DNA of 64,000 nt from Pogonophryne albipinna (taxonomy: Eukaryota; Chordata; Actinopteri; Perciformes; Artedidraconidae), in assembly GCA_028583405.1 (NCBI GenBank), contig CM053259.1, positions 14,250,594-14,314,593 of the forward strand. Reading direction: 5' to 3'. The notes under the pieces are model-generated. The model did no database searches. It was not told the DNA's origin and saw only the letters and a list, made by a program, of their open reading frames with translations. Positions 38,119 through 49,462 of this stretch are shown here, one piece after another; positions within the stretch are counted from its first letter, which is position 1; every line of letters starts with the position of its first letter. The position numbers and the translations under genes are program-made.

Positions 38119-38185
38119 CAAAAGGAAGGGAGATGTTACAGGGTGGTTTAGGCTAGGTTGCAGCTCCACCCTGTGGACGTATTGT
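38119..38185 (+). repeat. Polypurine tract and truncated 3' LTR of gypsy element 1
   Basis: The purine run CAAAAGGAAGGGAGA (38119-38133) is the plus-strand primer of reverse transcription. The LTR starts at 38134 with TGTTACAGGG and matches the 5' LTR at 52 of 52 positions, then stops at 38185. The remaining 122 bp are absent and antisense sushi-type pol sequence begins. No target duplication can therefore be checked. Confidence 0.9.
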
Positions 38186-38262
38186 TCCATTCAAAAGGGA
38201 CATGAGGAGAGGTAAGTACATGTAGCGGGGAAGCAATAGAACTGAAATTTCTGATGAAACGT

Positions 38263-39714
38263 CTATAAAAATTTGCAAACCCCAGGAACTGCTGTAGTCT
38301 TTTCCTGTTGACAGGAACTGGCCACGGCACTGACCTTGGCAGGGTCCATCTTTATTTGACCGGGGGCAATGATGAAACCCAGGAACGATGTGGTTTGGAC
38401 ATGGAACTCGCACTTCTCTGCTTTAACATAAAGTTGGTTCTGTAGCAGGCGGTCGAGGACTTGACAGACATGCTGCTGGTGGGTTATGTTGTCAGGAGAA
38501 AAAATCAAAATGTCATCAAGAAATACAAACACAAACTTATTCAGGAAGTCCCCCAACACCTCATTTATGAGGGCCTGAAACACTGCCGGTGCGTTTGTCA
38601 AGCCAAAAGGCATCACTAGGTACTTATAGTGTCCACTAGGTGTGTTAAATCCAGTCTTCCATTCGTCCCCCTCCCTGATTCTCACCAAATGATAAGCATT
38701 CCTTAAATCCAGTTTGGTGAAAATGTTGGCATCTTGCAAAAGTGCAAAGGCGGAGATAATGAGTGGGAGAGGGTACCTGTTTTTGATGGTGATTGCGTTC
38801 AGAGGGCTGTAGTCTATACAGGGCCGGAGTGATCCATCCTTTTTGTCTACGAAAAAGAAGCCCGCTACCGCCGGTGACGAGGAAGGGCGAATGAGTCCGG
38901 CCTGCAAGGAGGTCTCAATATAATGGTTCATGGCCTCCCTTTCGGGTCCGGAAAGAGAGTAGAGGCGACCCTTGGGAATGGGAGAGCCAGGTACCAAGTT
39001 GATAGCACAGTCATTAGGTCTATGTGGTGGCATGGCAGTGGCTCTGGCTTTACTAAAAACCTCCTTTAGGTCCCAATAGCAACTGGGCACCTTGGACTGG
39101 TCAGGGAAATCTTGCTCCTGTACTTGGATAGCCTCAGTCATTTCTGTACATGCAATCTGAACAACAGCTTGGGTCTCAATCCTTCTAGCATGGGGAGTGT
39201 TGTCACCAGTCTTATTGTCTCTCAAACAGAAATGCTTGCAGTCCTCTCCCCATCCCTTAACTTTCCCAGATCTCCAGTCTATGTGTGGGTTGTGCTTGAC
39301 TAACCATGGGTAACCAAGAATAAGTGGATGCTGAGCAGAGTCAAATAAATGGAAAGTCATGTGTTCAGTATGTGTTGCATTTATTGTTATTTCAATGGGC
39401 ATAGTACAGTGGGTAACGGTAAACTATAACCGACCATCCAGAGCAGAGGCCTTTAACGGTTGCGTCAAAGGAATTACCACACAGTTCCACTTCTTGGCCA
39501 ACCCCCAATCCATTAAACTTTCATCTGCACCAGAGTCTATGAGAACCCCCTGAGTTAAAACATGTCTGTCTACTTTTACTTGTACCTGTGTCAACGTACG
39601 AGGAGGGAATCCAGATGACAGTCGGCTCACCAGGGTCCTCCTCGTCCCTGATGAGCCCGATCTTTTGCTGTACAAGAAGCCAGGAGGTGCCCCTGCTCCC
39701 CACAGTAAAAACAC
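38263..39714 (-). pseudogene. Protease and partial reverse transcriptase of gypsy element 2
   Basis: The - strand frame from 39714 overlaps the end of gag by 88 bp in a different frame, as in sushi elements that express pol by frameshifting. It contains the protease motif LIDSGADESLMD. An in-frame TAG at 39424-39426 follows, and the same frame then continues with [17 protein letters not shown], the RT fingers ([11 protein letters not shown]), the palm [15 protein letters not shown], and the catalytic [14 protein letters not shown] further shift near 38330 leads to [19 protein letters not shown]. The fragment is lost before RNase H. Confidence 0.9.
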
Positions 39715-40690
39715 CTGCCCTCCTGAATGCGCCGAAGACGTTCCTCCGGAGTCAACTTTGCCCGACCCAACTGCATGGGCTCCTCTGAGACACTAGGGAG
39801 CACTCTTCTCTCAGGAGGAGTATCGACAGGAGGCCTCCAGTCGGGACGATGGCTTGGTGTGTCCCCTTGGTGTCGAGGCAGACGTGCCACATTCTTGAAC
39901 CTTTCTTTTTGTCTTTCGGCCAGTCTATTGTCTATTCGAACTGCCAGTGCAATGACAGAATCCAAGTCTTCTGGGAGGTCCAAAGGTATTAACTGGTCTT
40001 TAATGGAATCCGAGAGACCAGACAAAAAGGCGTTGCGCAGTGCTGAAGAATTCCAGCCACTATCTGCTGCAAGGGTCCTGAACTCAATGGCATAGTCCGA
40101 TACTCTGGCTCTGCTTAATCTGCATCAGTGCTCTGGCTGCCTCCCTTCCAGGAGCCGTGCGATTAAACACCTTGGTGAGAGTGTCTGTAAATACATCCAG
40201 AGAATTACAGGTAGGTGAATCTCTCGCCCATTCGGACGTAGCCCAGGCCGCTGCTCTCCCCGTTAAGTGGCTCACCATGAAGGCCACTTTAGAGTGATCA
40301 GTGGGGAATGCAGCAGGGTTATATTTATAATGGAGTTCACAATGAACAATGAAAGGGCGACAGTCACCGGAATCTCCGGAGAATCGCTCTGGAGATGCCA
40401 GACGAGGCGGTGGAGCATGGAGTGGCACATGGTCAGCTGGAACAATTGGTGTGTGAGCAACAGCAGGAGGCTGATGGGATGAACCAGCTTCCAGGTGAGC
40501 GAGGACACGGTGCAGCTGTTCGGCAAGGTGATTCACCTGAGTATTGACGGAGGCTTGAACATTTTCCTGACGGCCGGTCAGGTCCCTCACCCCCAGGTTG
40601 ATGGCGCCCAGCTGCTCCTCATGCTGGTGTAGCCTCGTTCCTTGAGCTCGCAGAGCTATCTTCACTGTCTCTTAATCCGCTGGGTCCATA
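39627..40690 (-). pseudogene. Gag of sushi-type gypsy element 2
   Basis: On the - strand the likely start ATG GAC CCA GCG GAT (40690) meets a TAA as its sixth codon. The frame then runs as a capsid-like region with a coiled N-terminus (RLHQHEEQLGAINLGVRDL). A single-base shift near 40105-40120 moves the rest into another frame. That frame (40025-39627) encodes SGLSDSIKDQLIPLDLP and ends with one CCHC-type knuckle, CFYCGEQGHLLASC. The layout with one knuckle after LTPEERLRR matches sushi/PEG10-type Gag. The early stop and the frameshift make it non-functional. Confidence 0.85.
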
Positions 40691-40707
40691 TTTTGGTCAG
40701 TTCGTAC

Positions 40708-41230
40708 TGTTATGAACCGAGACACAGGACGCAGGACCCAAAAGCAGGATTCGGAGACAGTTGTCCAAAAATAGAATGTTCTTTAGTCACAAAAACTAAA
40801 TCGTACTTTCAAAAAATAGAAAGTAGTTAAAAAGCCAAAACAAAGTTGTACAGCAACACACAAACTCAATTGGCAAAAGGTCTAAATCACAAGGTACGTA
40901 TCAGGAGTCAAAAGGCCTAGGTGCTCACGACATGAAACATAACGAACTGACAAAGGAACACCAGGGCTATATATAGGTGAGTGGGATGGGCACAGGTGAA
41001 AACAATCAGGGCAGGGCCAAGCAATCTCACGGGCGGGAAACACACAAAGGCAGGAACTGTGGGATCTGGAATGACAGGAAAGATTACTTTCAAAATAAAA
41101 ACAGGAAGTGACTAGATCAAAACACAAAACTAGAGTAAAAACATAACTAAACCTAACATATCTGTCGAGTCACAACAGAACCAAGGAAAGACCTAAACAA
41201 GACAAAACACAACACAGACAGATCGTGACA
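40708..41230 (-). repeat. 5' LTR of gypsy element 2 (523 bp)
   Basis: On the - strand it begins TGTCACGATCTGTCTGTG at 41230 and ends CATAACA at 40708. Fragments of the same LTR family occur at 11200-11346. The next bases on the - strand, GTACGAACTGACC, do not begin with TGG, so an ordinary tRNA-CCA primer site is not evident. Confidence 0.8.
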
Positions 41231-41406
41231 CTATGTATTGTTCACATTTAGTTTTTATTGTGCATGCAACGTCCATTGAAAGAGCCACCTTTAACATGGG
41301 TGATGCTGATTTTCCTTTTTTATTCATGATCCAAAACAAAACAAGAGCATACTTGGCACATATCATATTTACACCTAGATTATGACGATGTTGACTGGAA
41401 GGAATT
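41231..41406. other. Spacer between gypsy element 2 and the foldback element
   Basis: AT-rich, no feature recognised. Confidence 0.5.
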
Positions 41407-44400
41407 CTATGGAGCTAATTTCCTGCCATAACTCCACAAACAAACTAAACAGGTTTTACAAATGCCTCATGATTCACTAACAAACACAATGTGGTTTGCA
41501 AATACAAAACACCATCTACAAACTAATGCATTTAGTTTTGCAAAGAAAAAACGTATCTATCAAATAAACACATACCATTGTTCTAATAAATCATGTTTCA
41601 GAGACAAATTCAGCTTAGGTTTTACAAGTTCACACATTTTTTTTACAACTACAACACTTTTTTTTACAAGTACAAAACTTTTTCTTCGCACAGCGAAATA
41701 TTACTGCCAAAAGTCACGTGACTTTTGGCAGTAATATTCCGCCGTGGCTGGCACATGCTCCACGGCAGCAGGGGGCGCTACTGAGTCCATTGGGGAAGGC
41801 GGGAGCCTCCCGCCGGGAGGTTGAGCAGAGCATGGAACAGCCCTTGTCAGCCTGATGACAGCGGTGTTTCTAGCGATCCAGCGATCTGGGTCAGTGTTAT
41901 AGTGATAATAAACAAGGTGAATTTAGCGATCACAACGAAAACAGCCAAGACACATATTGAGACCAGAAAATGAATGTTATTAGGGCTTTAAATATAATAA
42001 GCCTTTGTCTAAAATGGACAACATTGTAAGGAGATTTAAACTGTACAGCGATTCTGCACTCGGTCAATCAGCTGCTCTTCATTTTCTTTCCTGCTTTCTT
42101 CAATGAGTGATACAAATATGTTTTACCATAAGTTCTGAATACAACTGATACTGTTGGACTCGGGACTAGTTGACTGCTACCAGAAATAAAAGGAAGTACT
42201 TTACTGTGTACTTTGTGAGTAATCCTCTGTCAGAGTCCCCTCCGTATAATGCATGTTTTCTGCTATCTTTGATGAGTGATAAAAAGACAATTTTACCATA
42301 AGTTCTTAATGATATTGAGACTGCTGTACTCAGTATTCTTACACCTACTATCACAATACATTGAAGTACTTCTAGTGTGTGTTTTTTTTTTTTAATCCTC
42401 TGTCAAAGTCCCCTCCTGAGAACCTAATCAAGCCACTTCTGCTAAGTTTGATGAGGGAATTTTTTTTTTTGTTGCCATTAGTTCCTCGTGAGATTGACAC
42501 TGTTGGACTCAGTACTAGTCCCACAAGTACTATGAAGTACTTTTACTGTGTACTTTTTGAGTAATCCTCTGTCAATGTCCCCTCCTGAGTACAATAATGC
42601 ATGTTTTTCTGCTATTTTGAATAAGCGTTAAAACACCTTTCTTATGAGACTGATATTGTTGGATAGAGTACGTTAAGAGGATGGTAGACATAATATCAGC
42701 AATACTTCCAGTCAGTACTCCGGCAGCAGCATTTTTACACCTTGGAAAGTCTTTAGAGTCTGGCCTGGATAGCTGGTCACAAATATCCTTCAGCAAAGTG
42801 ACAAACCCATGTGACTCTTGTTGGCCTCTTATGACAATGCTGTCTTTTAAATATGATTATTTCTCTGCTCATTCCTCTCAGATTCTTCCATCAGTCCCAG
42901 TCATTGCATGTCAGTCAATAGAGCTTCGAAAAATGTGTCCAATTCAACTAAATGTTTTTGGGAAGGTCAGAGCTAAATTATAGATTGTTTTATTGTGTAA
43001 TTACAAGGTGAGAGAAAATAAATCCACATCCTCTTATTAAACTTATTTTATTTACTTGTCCATGTTGTACATATACTTACTTGTACATGTTGAACCACAT
43101 GCTGGATATCTTCCCCAGCCTCATGGAAATACAATAAATGGATTCATAATTAAAAAAAATTATAAAAATGTATAAATTAATAATGTTGTGTGCAAACATT
43201 TCAAATTGAAATATAAAATGAAAAATAAGTTTACTTTTGAAATGATTTCTCATAAAAACCTTTCTAAATTATAGTAAATTATTAAAAAAGGTTTCGTCAA
43301 TATACGTTTTTCTGCCTAAAATAGTTAAAATTGAACGTAAACTATATCAAACACCACATCCATGGCAATTAACCCACTTTTGCCCGCTATTTAAATTGAC
43401 TTTGGTTGAAGTTAATAACAATATTGATATTATATAGATATATAGCATATAATTGATGCAGTCTTTCTGAACACTTTTAAAATACTGCAAATGAAGAATA
43501 TTTGTAATGTTCTGCACAGATAGTGCCTTAACTTGAATTTGAAAACATGTGGCAACTTTATTAATACAGCAGTTGAAAAGATTTGTGGAAAGAAAAAGTT
43601 ATTCATGGGCTTCAATGGCTCTCTAGATAAAGGGTGTTTTATGGTTGCTTGTATTATCCTCAGATAGTGGTTTGTTTAAATAACTAGTGACATTTTAATA
43701 AATATTGAAAAAAAGGGCTCCAAAAAAGGCATATATATATATAACCTGGCCGGCTGAACCCGTCTGTATTTCTTCAGGCACCACAAGATTCATAGTTTAT
43801 AAAGTACAATTCTGGGCCATTGATTGTGTCATTTCTCCAAACACATACAGTAAAAATGCCTGTTTTGAAGCCTTAAAATGGTGCAGGAAAAGGACTTTAC
43901 ATTGTATTATACTTAAAGACAGGAATATTCAGTTAAGAGAAGAGAGAAAAGGAAAGAAAACTGTTATAATGGGTGATGTAACATTAATGACAGACATAAT
44001 ATGAGGTCCATTGGCACTCAGACTTTAGAGGAGTCATTTTGTGATCATGGGGCATCACCCTTACAGCATCAGGACAATATCATATGGAGTCAGACACTGG
44101 AAGTGTGCTGGAGGCGTTGACTGGGACTGATGGAAGGATGAGGCTGATGAGATTGAAGAATCTGCGAGGTACGAACTAGCGGCGGAGGAATAATCATATA
44201 TTAAAAGACAGCAGCCCCATAAGAGGCCAACAAGAGTCACAAGGGTTTGTCACTTTGCTGATGGATATTTGTGACCAGCTATCCAGGCCAGTCCCTCTAA
44301 AGACTTTTCCAAGGTGTAAAAATGTTGCTGCCGGAGTACTGACTGGAAGTATTGCTGATATCATGTCCACCATCCTCTTAAAAATACTCCATCCAACATA

Positions 44401-45606
44401 TCAGTCTCAGAAAGAAAATGTTTTTTGCTTATTAAAAGAAAAAACATGCATTCTTGTAGTCGGGAGGGGACATTGACAGAGGATTACTGGAAAAGTACAC
44501 AATAAGTACTTCATAGTACTTGTGGGGGTAGTTTCAGTAGTACTGAGATCCAACAGGATCAATCCAACGAAGAATTAATGGCAACAAAAAAAAATTCCCT
44601 CATCAAACTTAGGCAGAATGGGCTTGATTTGTTCTCAGGCAGGGGACTTTGACAGAGTATTCCTCAAACAATACACAGTAAAAGTAATGTAACTAATACA
44701 AAGTCAAACAGTATCAATTTCATTAAGAACTAATGGTAACATTTTATTTTTATCATTCATCAAAGATAGCAGAAAACATGCATTATGTACTTAGGAGGGG
44801 ACTCTGACAGAGGATTACTTACAAAGTACACAGTAAAGTACTTCATTTTATTTCTGGGAGCAGTCAACTAGTAGCCTATAGTCCAACAGTGTCAGTTTTA
44901 TTAAGAACTTGTGGTAAAAAATATTTGTATCACTCATTGAATATAGCAGGAAAGAAAATGAGAGTGCAGAATCGCTGTGGTTTAAATCTCCTTAGTTACA
45001 ATGTTGTCCATTTTAGACAAAGGCTTATTATATTTACAGCCCTAATCACATTCATTTTCTGGGCTCAATATGTGTCTTGGCTGTTTTCGTTGTGATCGCT
45101 AAATCCACCTTGTTCAAACACTGACCCAGATCGCTGGATCGCTAGAAACACCGCTGTCATCAGGCTGGAAAGGGCTGTTCCATGCTCTGCTCAACCTCCC
45201 GGCGGGAGGCTCCCGCCTTCCCCAATGGACTCAGTAGCGCCCCCTGCTGCCGTGGAGCATGTGCCAGCCACGGCGGAATATTACTGCCAATAGTCACGTG
45301 ACTTTTGGTAGTAATATTCCGCTGTGAGAAGAAAAAGTTTTGTACTTGTAAAAAAAAGTGTTGTAGTTGTAAAAAAAATGTGTGAACTTGTAAAACCTAA
45401 GCTGAATTTATCTCTGAAACATGATTTATTAGAACAATGGTATGTGTTTATTTGATAGATACGTTTTTTTCTTGCAAAACTAAATGCATTAGTTGTAGAT
45501 GGTGTTTGTATTTGCAAACCACATTGTGTTTGTTAATGAATCATGAGGCATTTGTAAAACCTGTTTAGTTTGTTTGTGGAGTTATGGCAGGAAATTAGCT
45601 CCATAG
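41407..45606. mobile_element. 4.2-kb foldback element with long inverted arms
   Basis: The left end CTATGGAGCTAATTTCCTGC and the right end GCAGGAAATTAGCTCCATAG are complementary. The match continues inward for well over a kilobase: 41440-41900 pairs with 45110-45580, and 41990-42960 pairs with 44090-45020, with indels. The arms carry tandem units with the phrase TGTTGGACTCAGTACTAGT. The centre (about 43030-44050) includes a segment also found at 18722-19010. No transposase frame and no certain target duplication were found. Confidence 0.85.
41697..41738. other. 42-bp perfect palindrome centred on CACGTG
   Basis: AAAAGTCAC|GTGACTTTT lies at the centre, and complementary pairing continues for 21 bases on each side. 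The corresponding site in the right arm (about 45282-45323) keeps the CACGTG centre with two changes. It sits between the AT-rich terminal part and the GC-rich GGGGGCGCTACTGAG part of each arm. Confidence 0.9.
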
Positions 45607-45900
45607 CATTACCTGACGAACCGCCAACAAAAATACCCACCCACCTCCCTCCCTGTCTGATACGTCATAACCATAGACTGTATATATAAATGGACGTAGG
45701 GTCCGTGACGTCACCCATAGGATTCTGCAGAGTTGCCGAGAAGCCCTTAGTAGGCGGAGTCGGCTACTACGGCTCCACAGTGACGTCAGAGTTCAACTCC
45801 CGCCTGTTCCAAATAAGGGCAAAGAAGGCGGAGCCGAGGCGGGACCTGCTGCCACCGAGCTGGAAGTTCCAGAGCTAGCTGAAGTACCAAGCTAGCTAAC

Positions 45901-46670
45901 ATGCTCCCCATCTGCACACTGCCCGTCACATTTTACCTTTCTAAGGTAAGCGGACATGAAACTATTCAGCAAAACTATAAATAATAATCTAAGTTATTGA
46001 GTTTTTAGCATAATACTTCAGAATCTTAAAATCCCTTAAACGTTTGTATGCAATTGTGCTAAATTCAACACTGGAATCAAGCAAATATTAATATGTTTGC
46101 ATGACATTAGTTATTTATATTTTGATATCACTTAATTACACGTTTAATACATTTAAGTCAAAGCTAAGGTACATGTGATGGTAGCTAGTTATGTGCTCTT
46201 ACCTGTGAGGCCATCCTCCAAACAGCATAATAACCTGACTGTATCATTAAAACTAAGTACCCAGTTCTAGATCCTTGACTTTTAGACAAACAATTCAAAA
46301 GACAAAATGTATTTAAAGACCAATCTTTATTTGAATGTGCCTCTTAACCTGAGATATTAGTTATACAGTAATAGTATTGACAATCTAAAAAAACTGAGCA
46401 ACTCAACAGTCAACTTTATATTTCTTATTGTCCTAAAGCTTTATTATTTTCATTTTCCCCTCTCATATTCAGTGTGGACGGATTGAGACAGCGTGGTCCA
46501 GAGAGCTGCTGAGACTTCAGGGAGAAACCTCCGTGCGATGGACGTCCTGTCTGTTGGTTTGGAGAGGACTGAGGGTCTTTCCTCAGCGAGGAGGACCGGG
46601 CCTGATGGAGGAGCCCATGCTGGGCATAGCTGATACCAACTGCACAGGCCTAGTCTGTCACTTTATTTGA
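45901..46670 (+). CDS. Candidate two-exon small protein (80 aa), unknown
   Basis: Exon 1 is 45901-45945 (ATG, 15 codons) and ends in a good donor, AAG|GTAAGC. Exon 2 begins after a pyrimidine tract and ATTCAG at 46473 and stays open for 65 codons to TGA at 46668-46670. Both exons are phase 0. AATAAA lies at 46768-46773. The exon 2 product starts CGRIETAWSRELLRLQGETS and contains several Trp, Cys and Arg residues. I do not recognise it and see no signal peptide or catalytic motif. It lies within a transposon-like block and may be a captured host gene piece, an accessory transposon gene, or chance. Splice sites plus a poly(A) signal are the only support. Confidence 0.35.
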
Positions 46671-47007
46671 CTAAATGTGTTTGTACTTATACATTTAATA
46701 GGTTTACACCTTATGTCCATATGTGCTTTGTATTTAAAACATTTGATGAAGTTTTGGTTCACATTTCAATAAATTGTATTTGCACTCCTTTTGTCCATTA
46801 GTCTTACTGAAAATGTTAGATTACACATTCACATCTGACTGAAGATTGGCCCCATTTATTTGTGACGTTGCAAACTCTGCGGTACAAGGCACAAGTGATG
46901 TGAAGCTCATAAAGTGAGGCAAATAGAAATAATCAGCTGATGGAGTGTAGATGTGGAAATAGCTGCATTCGATCAGCTGACTGTGTTTTCACAATAAAAG
47001 TAGTTTC

Positions 47008-48690
47008 TTAGTGAATGTCCTGTACTGGTCTTAAAATCTCATAAACATCAGCTTTTAATGTTTCTCTTGGATGTTCTTCTTGACCCTCAGAGAAGGAGAA
47101 AATGTCGTGTCTTTCAGGCATGTCCTTTCCTAACAAAAATTACAGGAAACATAAAACATATTATTGCAGAACAAGTGTGTTATTTATGAAAGCAGTGTGT
47201 TTGTGTTTAGGGGCTGTAGATATAATTATTTTGTAATTGTAATGTTTTTGTTTTTTTTCAACAGTGAGCTACAAAGACAATCAGATTATGAATGAACAGT
47301 ATGAAGCTCATCAACATTGAAATATATGTTATTATCAAAATAATATTTAACTGTTATCAAAACGTAGTGCAACTGTAGAAGCTTGCTCTGTTGTCTCACT
47401 GAAAGAATAACTTTTACCACGTTTTTTACAGATAATATTGAGAGATAAATAGTAGCAGTTCTCACTATGTGTTAAATATCTTTGCCTTCAATACATTCAA
47501 TTAGAAAGCTGACAAAGTCATATTGCTAAATATCTAAAATGTAACTTTTTGCATGGAAAAAACCCTCAACTTAACTGATGTGTAGGTGATCTAGTATTTA
47601 GTATTGTTTAATGGAATACATATCAGTGTATTAAAGTCAATACTTAATTTATTTAAACCAATATCTTTCTTGATTCTTTGTACAGTATGAAAAAAAGAGT
47701 CTTTGTACCTGTGCTGAAGTTCACTGCTGTGAGGAGTCCAGTTCTGTCTCTCACTCTCTGGACCAGCCTGTCTGCATCACCTGGACACCATAAACAAACA
47801 AATATATATGTAAAGTACCATGTGTACAAACAATATAACTGATTCTCTTCTGTTGAACATGTTGGATTGTGTATTGTCCGAGTCAGGGTCCTTTTTATTT
47901 TACTGTAACTTTGGAAGTTGTGTTACCAATGCTTACTGTTTATTTGATACCCATTTGGTAATGCAATTAATAAAAACAACAAGGTTTGGGTTCGTTCTTC
48001 AGATGACTGTGACGTTAACGTGTAAGCTCAATAATGAACTCCAGCTCAACCAACCATATTGTAATATCTAAGTAATCATCTTGAAATATGACATTATTTG
48101 TAATATACACACATCTTATTGTGAGGTTGATTTCACATACACTACTTTGACGTTAGCTTGTCTACATACTTGAGCATAGCCAATTTAAATTAACCTTAGC
48201 GATGCATACAGTTCCTACCTACATAATAAAATATCTCTCTAAGTTACAAGGATGAACTTATTTTATAACCTCAAACAGAAGCCGTTTGTTCTACAGTATT
48301 ATCCCACTTGACGCTTAACACTTGTCTATTTCGTTTTAACCTTTATATATACAGTCTATGATTTTAACTTGTAGGCTACGATTAGCATCGTTAGCACCGA
48401 TGTAGCTAACACTTGCTTACACACTAAACCAAGCCTTAACATTCATTACGTAGCCGATGAAAATCATTAACACATAAATAAGTACTCAATTTTCACTTAC
48501 AGCAAAACTGCATGCATGCACCGTCTGTTTTAACCACAGAGCGAGTCACAATAGTCCGATATATAAGCATGAAGAACAAACAACCACGGCCGGCTTCAAG
48601 TTGTGTTCCCTGGATGAGCTGAGCAGGCAGAGTCCTTTTAGCTTCACGGAGCAGGTAGCAGAGAGACGAGAAGCTAGCAGCAGCAGTCAC
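47008..48690 (-). CDS. Candidate three-exon small protein (127 aa), unknown
   Basis: Exon A is 48690-48501 (ATG, 63 codons plus one base) with donor GCT|GTAAGT. Exon B is 47780-47709, after GTGTCCAG and before CACAG|GTACAA; its first two bases complete the split codon and it ends one base into a codon. Exon C starts at 47129 after TTTTTGTTAG, again supplying two bases, and runs 39 codons to TAA at 47008-47010. AATAAA follows at 46860-46855. All three junctions keep frame. Exon A starts MTAAASFSSLCYLLREAKRT, exon B has DADRLVQRVRDRTGLLTAVN, exon C has an acidic stretch FSFSEGQEEHPRE. I recognise no family. The exons may belong to the surrounding mobile block or to a host gene copy. Confidence 0.4.
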
Positions 48691-49336
48691 TTGACAGAGC
48701 CGTCACTCAATGTGACCACGCCCTAATTTATGCAAACACTTTAAGACCTAATATAAATAAAAGGGTCGTGTTAGAAAACAATTCACTCACAGATTCATAA
48801 TCATGAAGGTGGAACCTAACTATATTCATAATAATATTTATTGCATCCATGGGTAGAAACATGTTTTTTTCTGCTGTAAAGTTGGGCATTTTAACATGGG
48901 GGTCTATGGAAATTGCTCCTTTCTGCAGCCAGTCCCTATCGGCCAATATATGAACTGCAGTGTGTGGCATTTCCGTATTGGCGTCCAACCCTGTCTCCTA
49001 AAAATTACGTTCCCACAGAACTAAACTGCATTCTCAATTACGTTTAGTCAGAAACGTATTTTCTCCCACGTTACGTTCGTTATGAACGTATCTCAAATAC
49101 GTTTATTTTCTACATATCTTCTAGAAACATATTTTCTCCCACGTTACGTTCATTATGAACGTATCTTAAATACGTTTATTTTCTACATATCTTTGCCATT
49201 TATTGTTTTGCTTATAATAATGATAATAGTCATTTATAAATATAATTTTAGAGCACACATTTGAAATCAGTAGGCGAGGCTGTAATTTCGCCAGCTGTTA
49301 CTCTCATGCGCGAGACAGAAAATAATAGTGTTTAAC

Positions 49337-49462
49337 ATGCCAAAAAGCTGCTGTGTCGTTTATTGCACATCAAACATGAAAACAAATCCAGAGTTACATG
49401 TTTCTGAACTTCCTCTAAGAAGAAAGGACACTAACAGAAGATCTCTGTGGCTTCAGGCTTGA
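49337..49462 (+). pseudogene. THAP zinc-finger exon, left arm
   Basis: The frame from the ATG at 49337 encodes 41 residues beginning MPKSCCVVYCTSNMKTNPEL, then LPLRRKDTNRRSLWLQA and a stop. MPKxCCVxxC and the later WL are hallmarks of THAP domains, C2CH zinc fingers used by P-element transposases and THAP proteins to bind DNA. The domain is cut off before its last cysteine-histidine pair, so it is not a complete finger. Confidence 0.65.

Larger units (their letters stand above)
38190..41230 (-). mobile_element. Gypsy element 2 (sushi/V-clade chromovirus type), truncated
   Basis: Runs on the - strand from its 5' LTR (41230-40708) through gag, protease and the first part of reverse transcriptase. 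It stops abruptly at about 38190, where it meets the cut 3' LTR of element 1. RNase H, integrase and the 3' LTR are absent. The Gag C-terminus and zinc knuckle have the style of sushi-ichi, from which mammalian PEG10 and RTL1 derive. Confidence 0.88.
45671..48985. mobile_element. Transposon-like block with CATAGACTGTATATA ends
   Basis: CCATAGACTGTATATATAAA at 45671 has an inverted partner at 48343-48363. The right part 48880-48985 (ACATGGGGGTCTATGGAAAT onward) resembles sequence that commonly accompanies this family in fish. No transposase is visible. The block contains two sets of candidate spliced frames facing each other (45901-46670 + and 48690-47008 -). The superfamily and exact ends are uncertain. 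Confidence 0.55.

Noticed and set aside
40267..40482. + strand frames across the sushi gag
   Set aside because: Shadows of the - strand Gag, which has clear family motifs.
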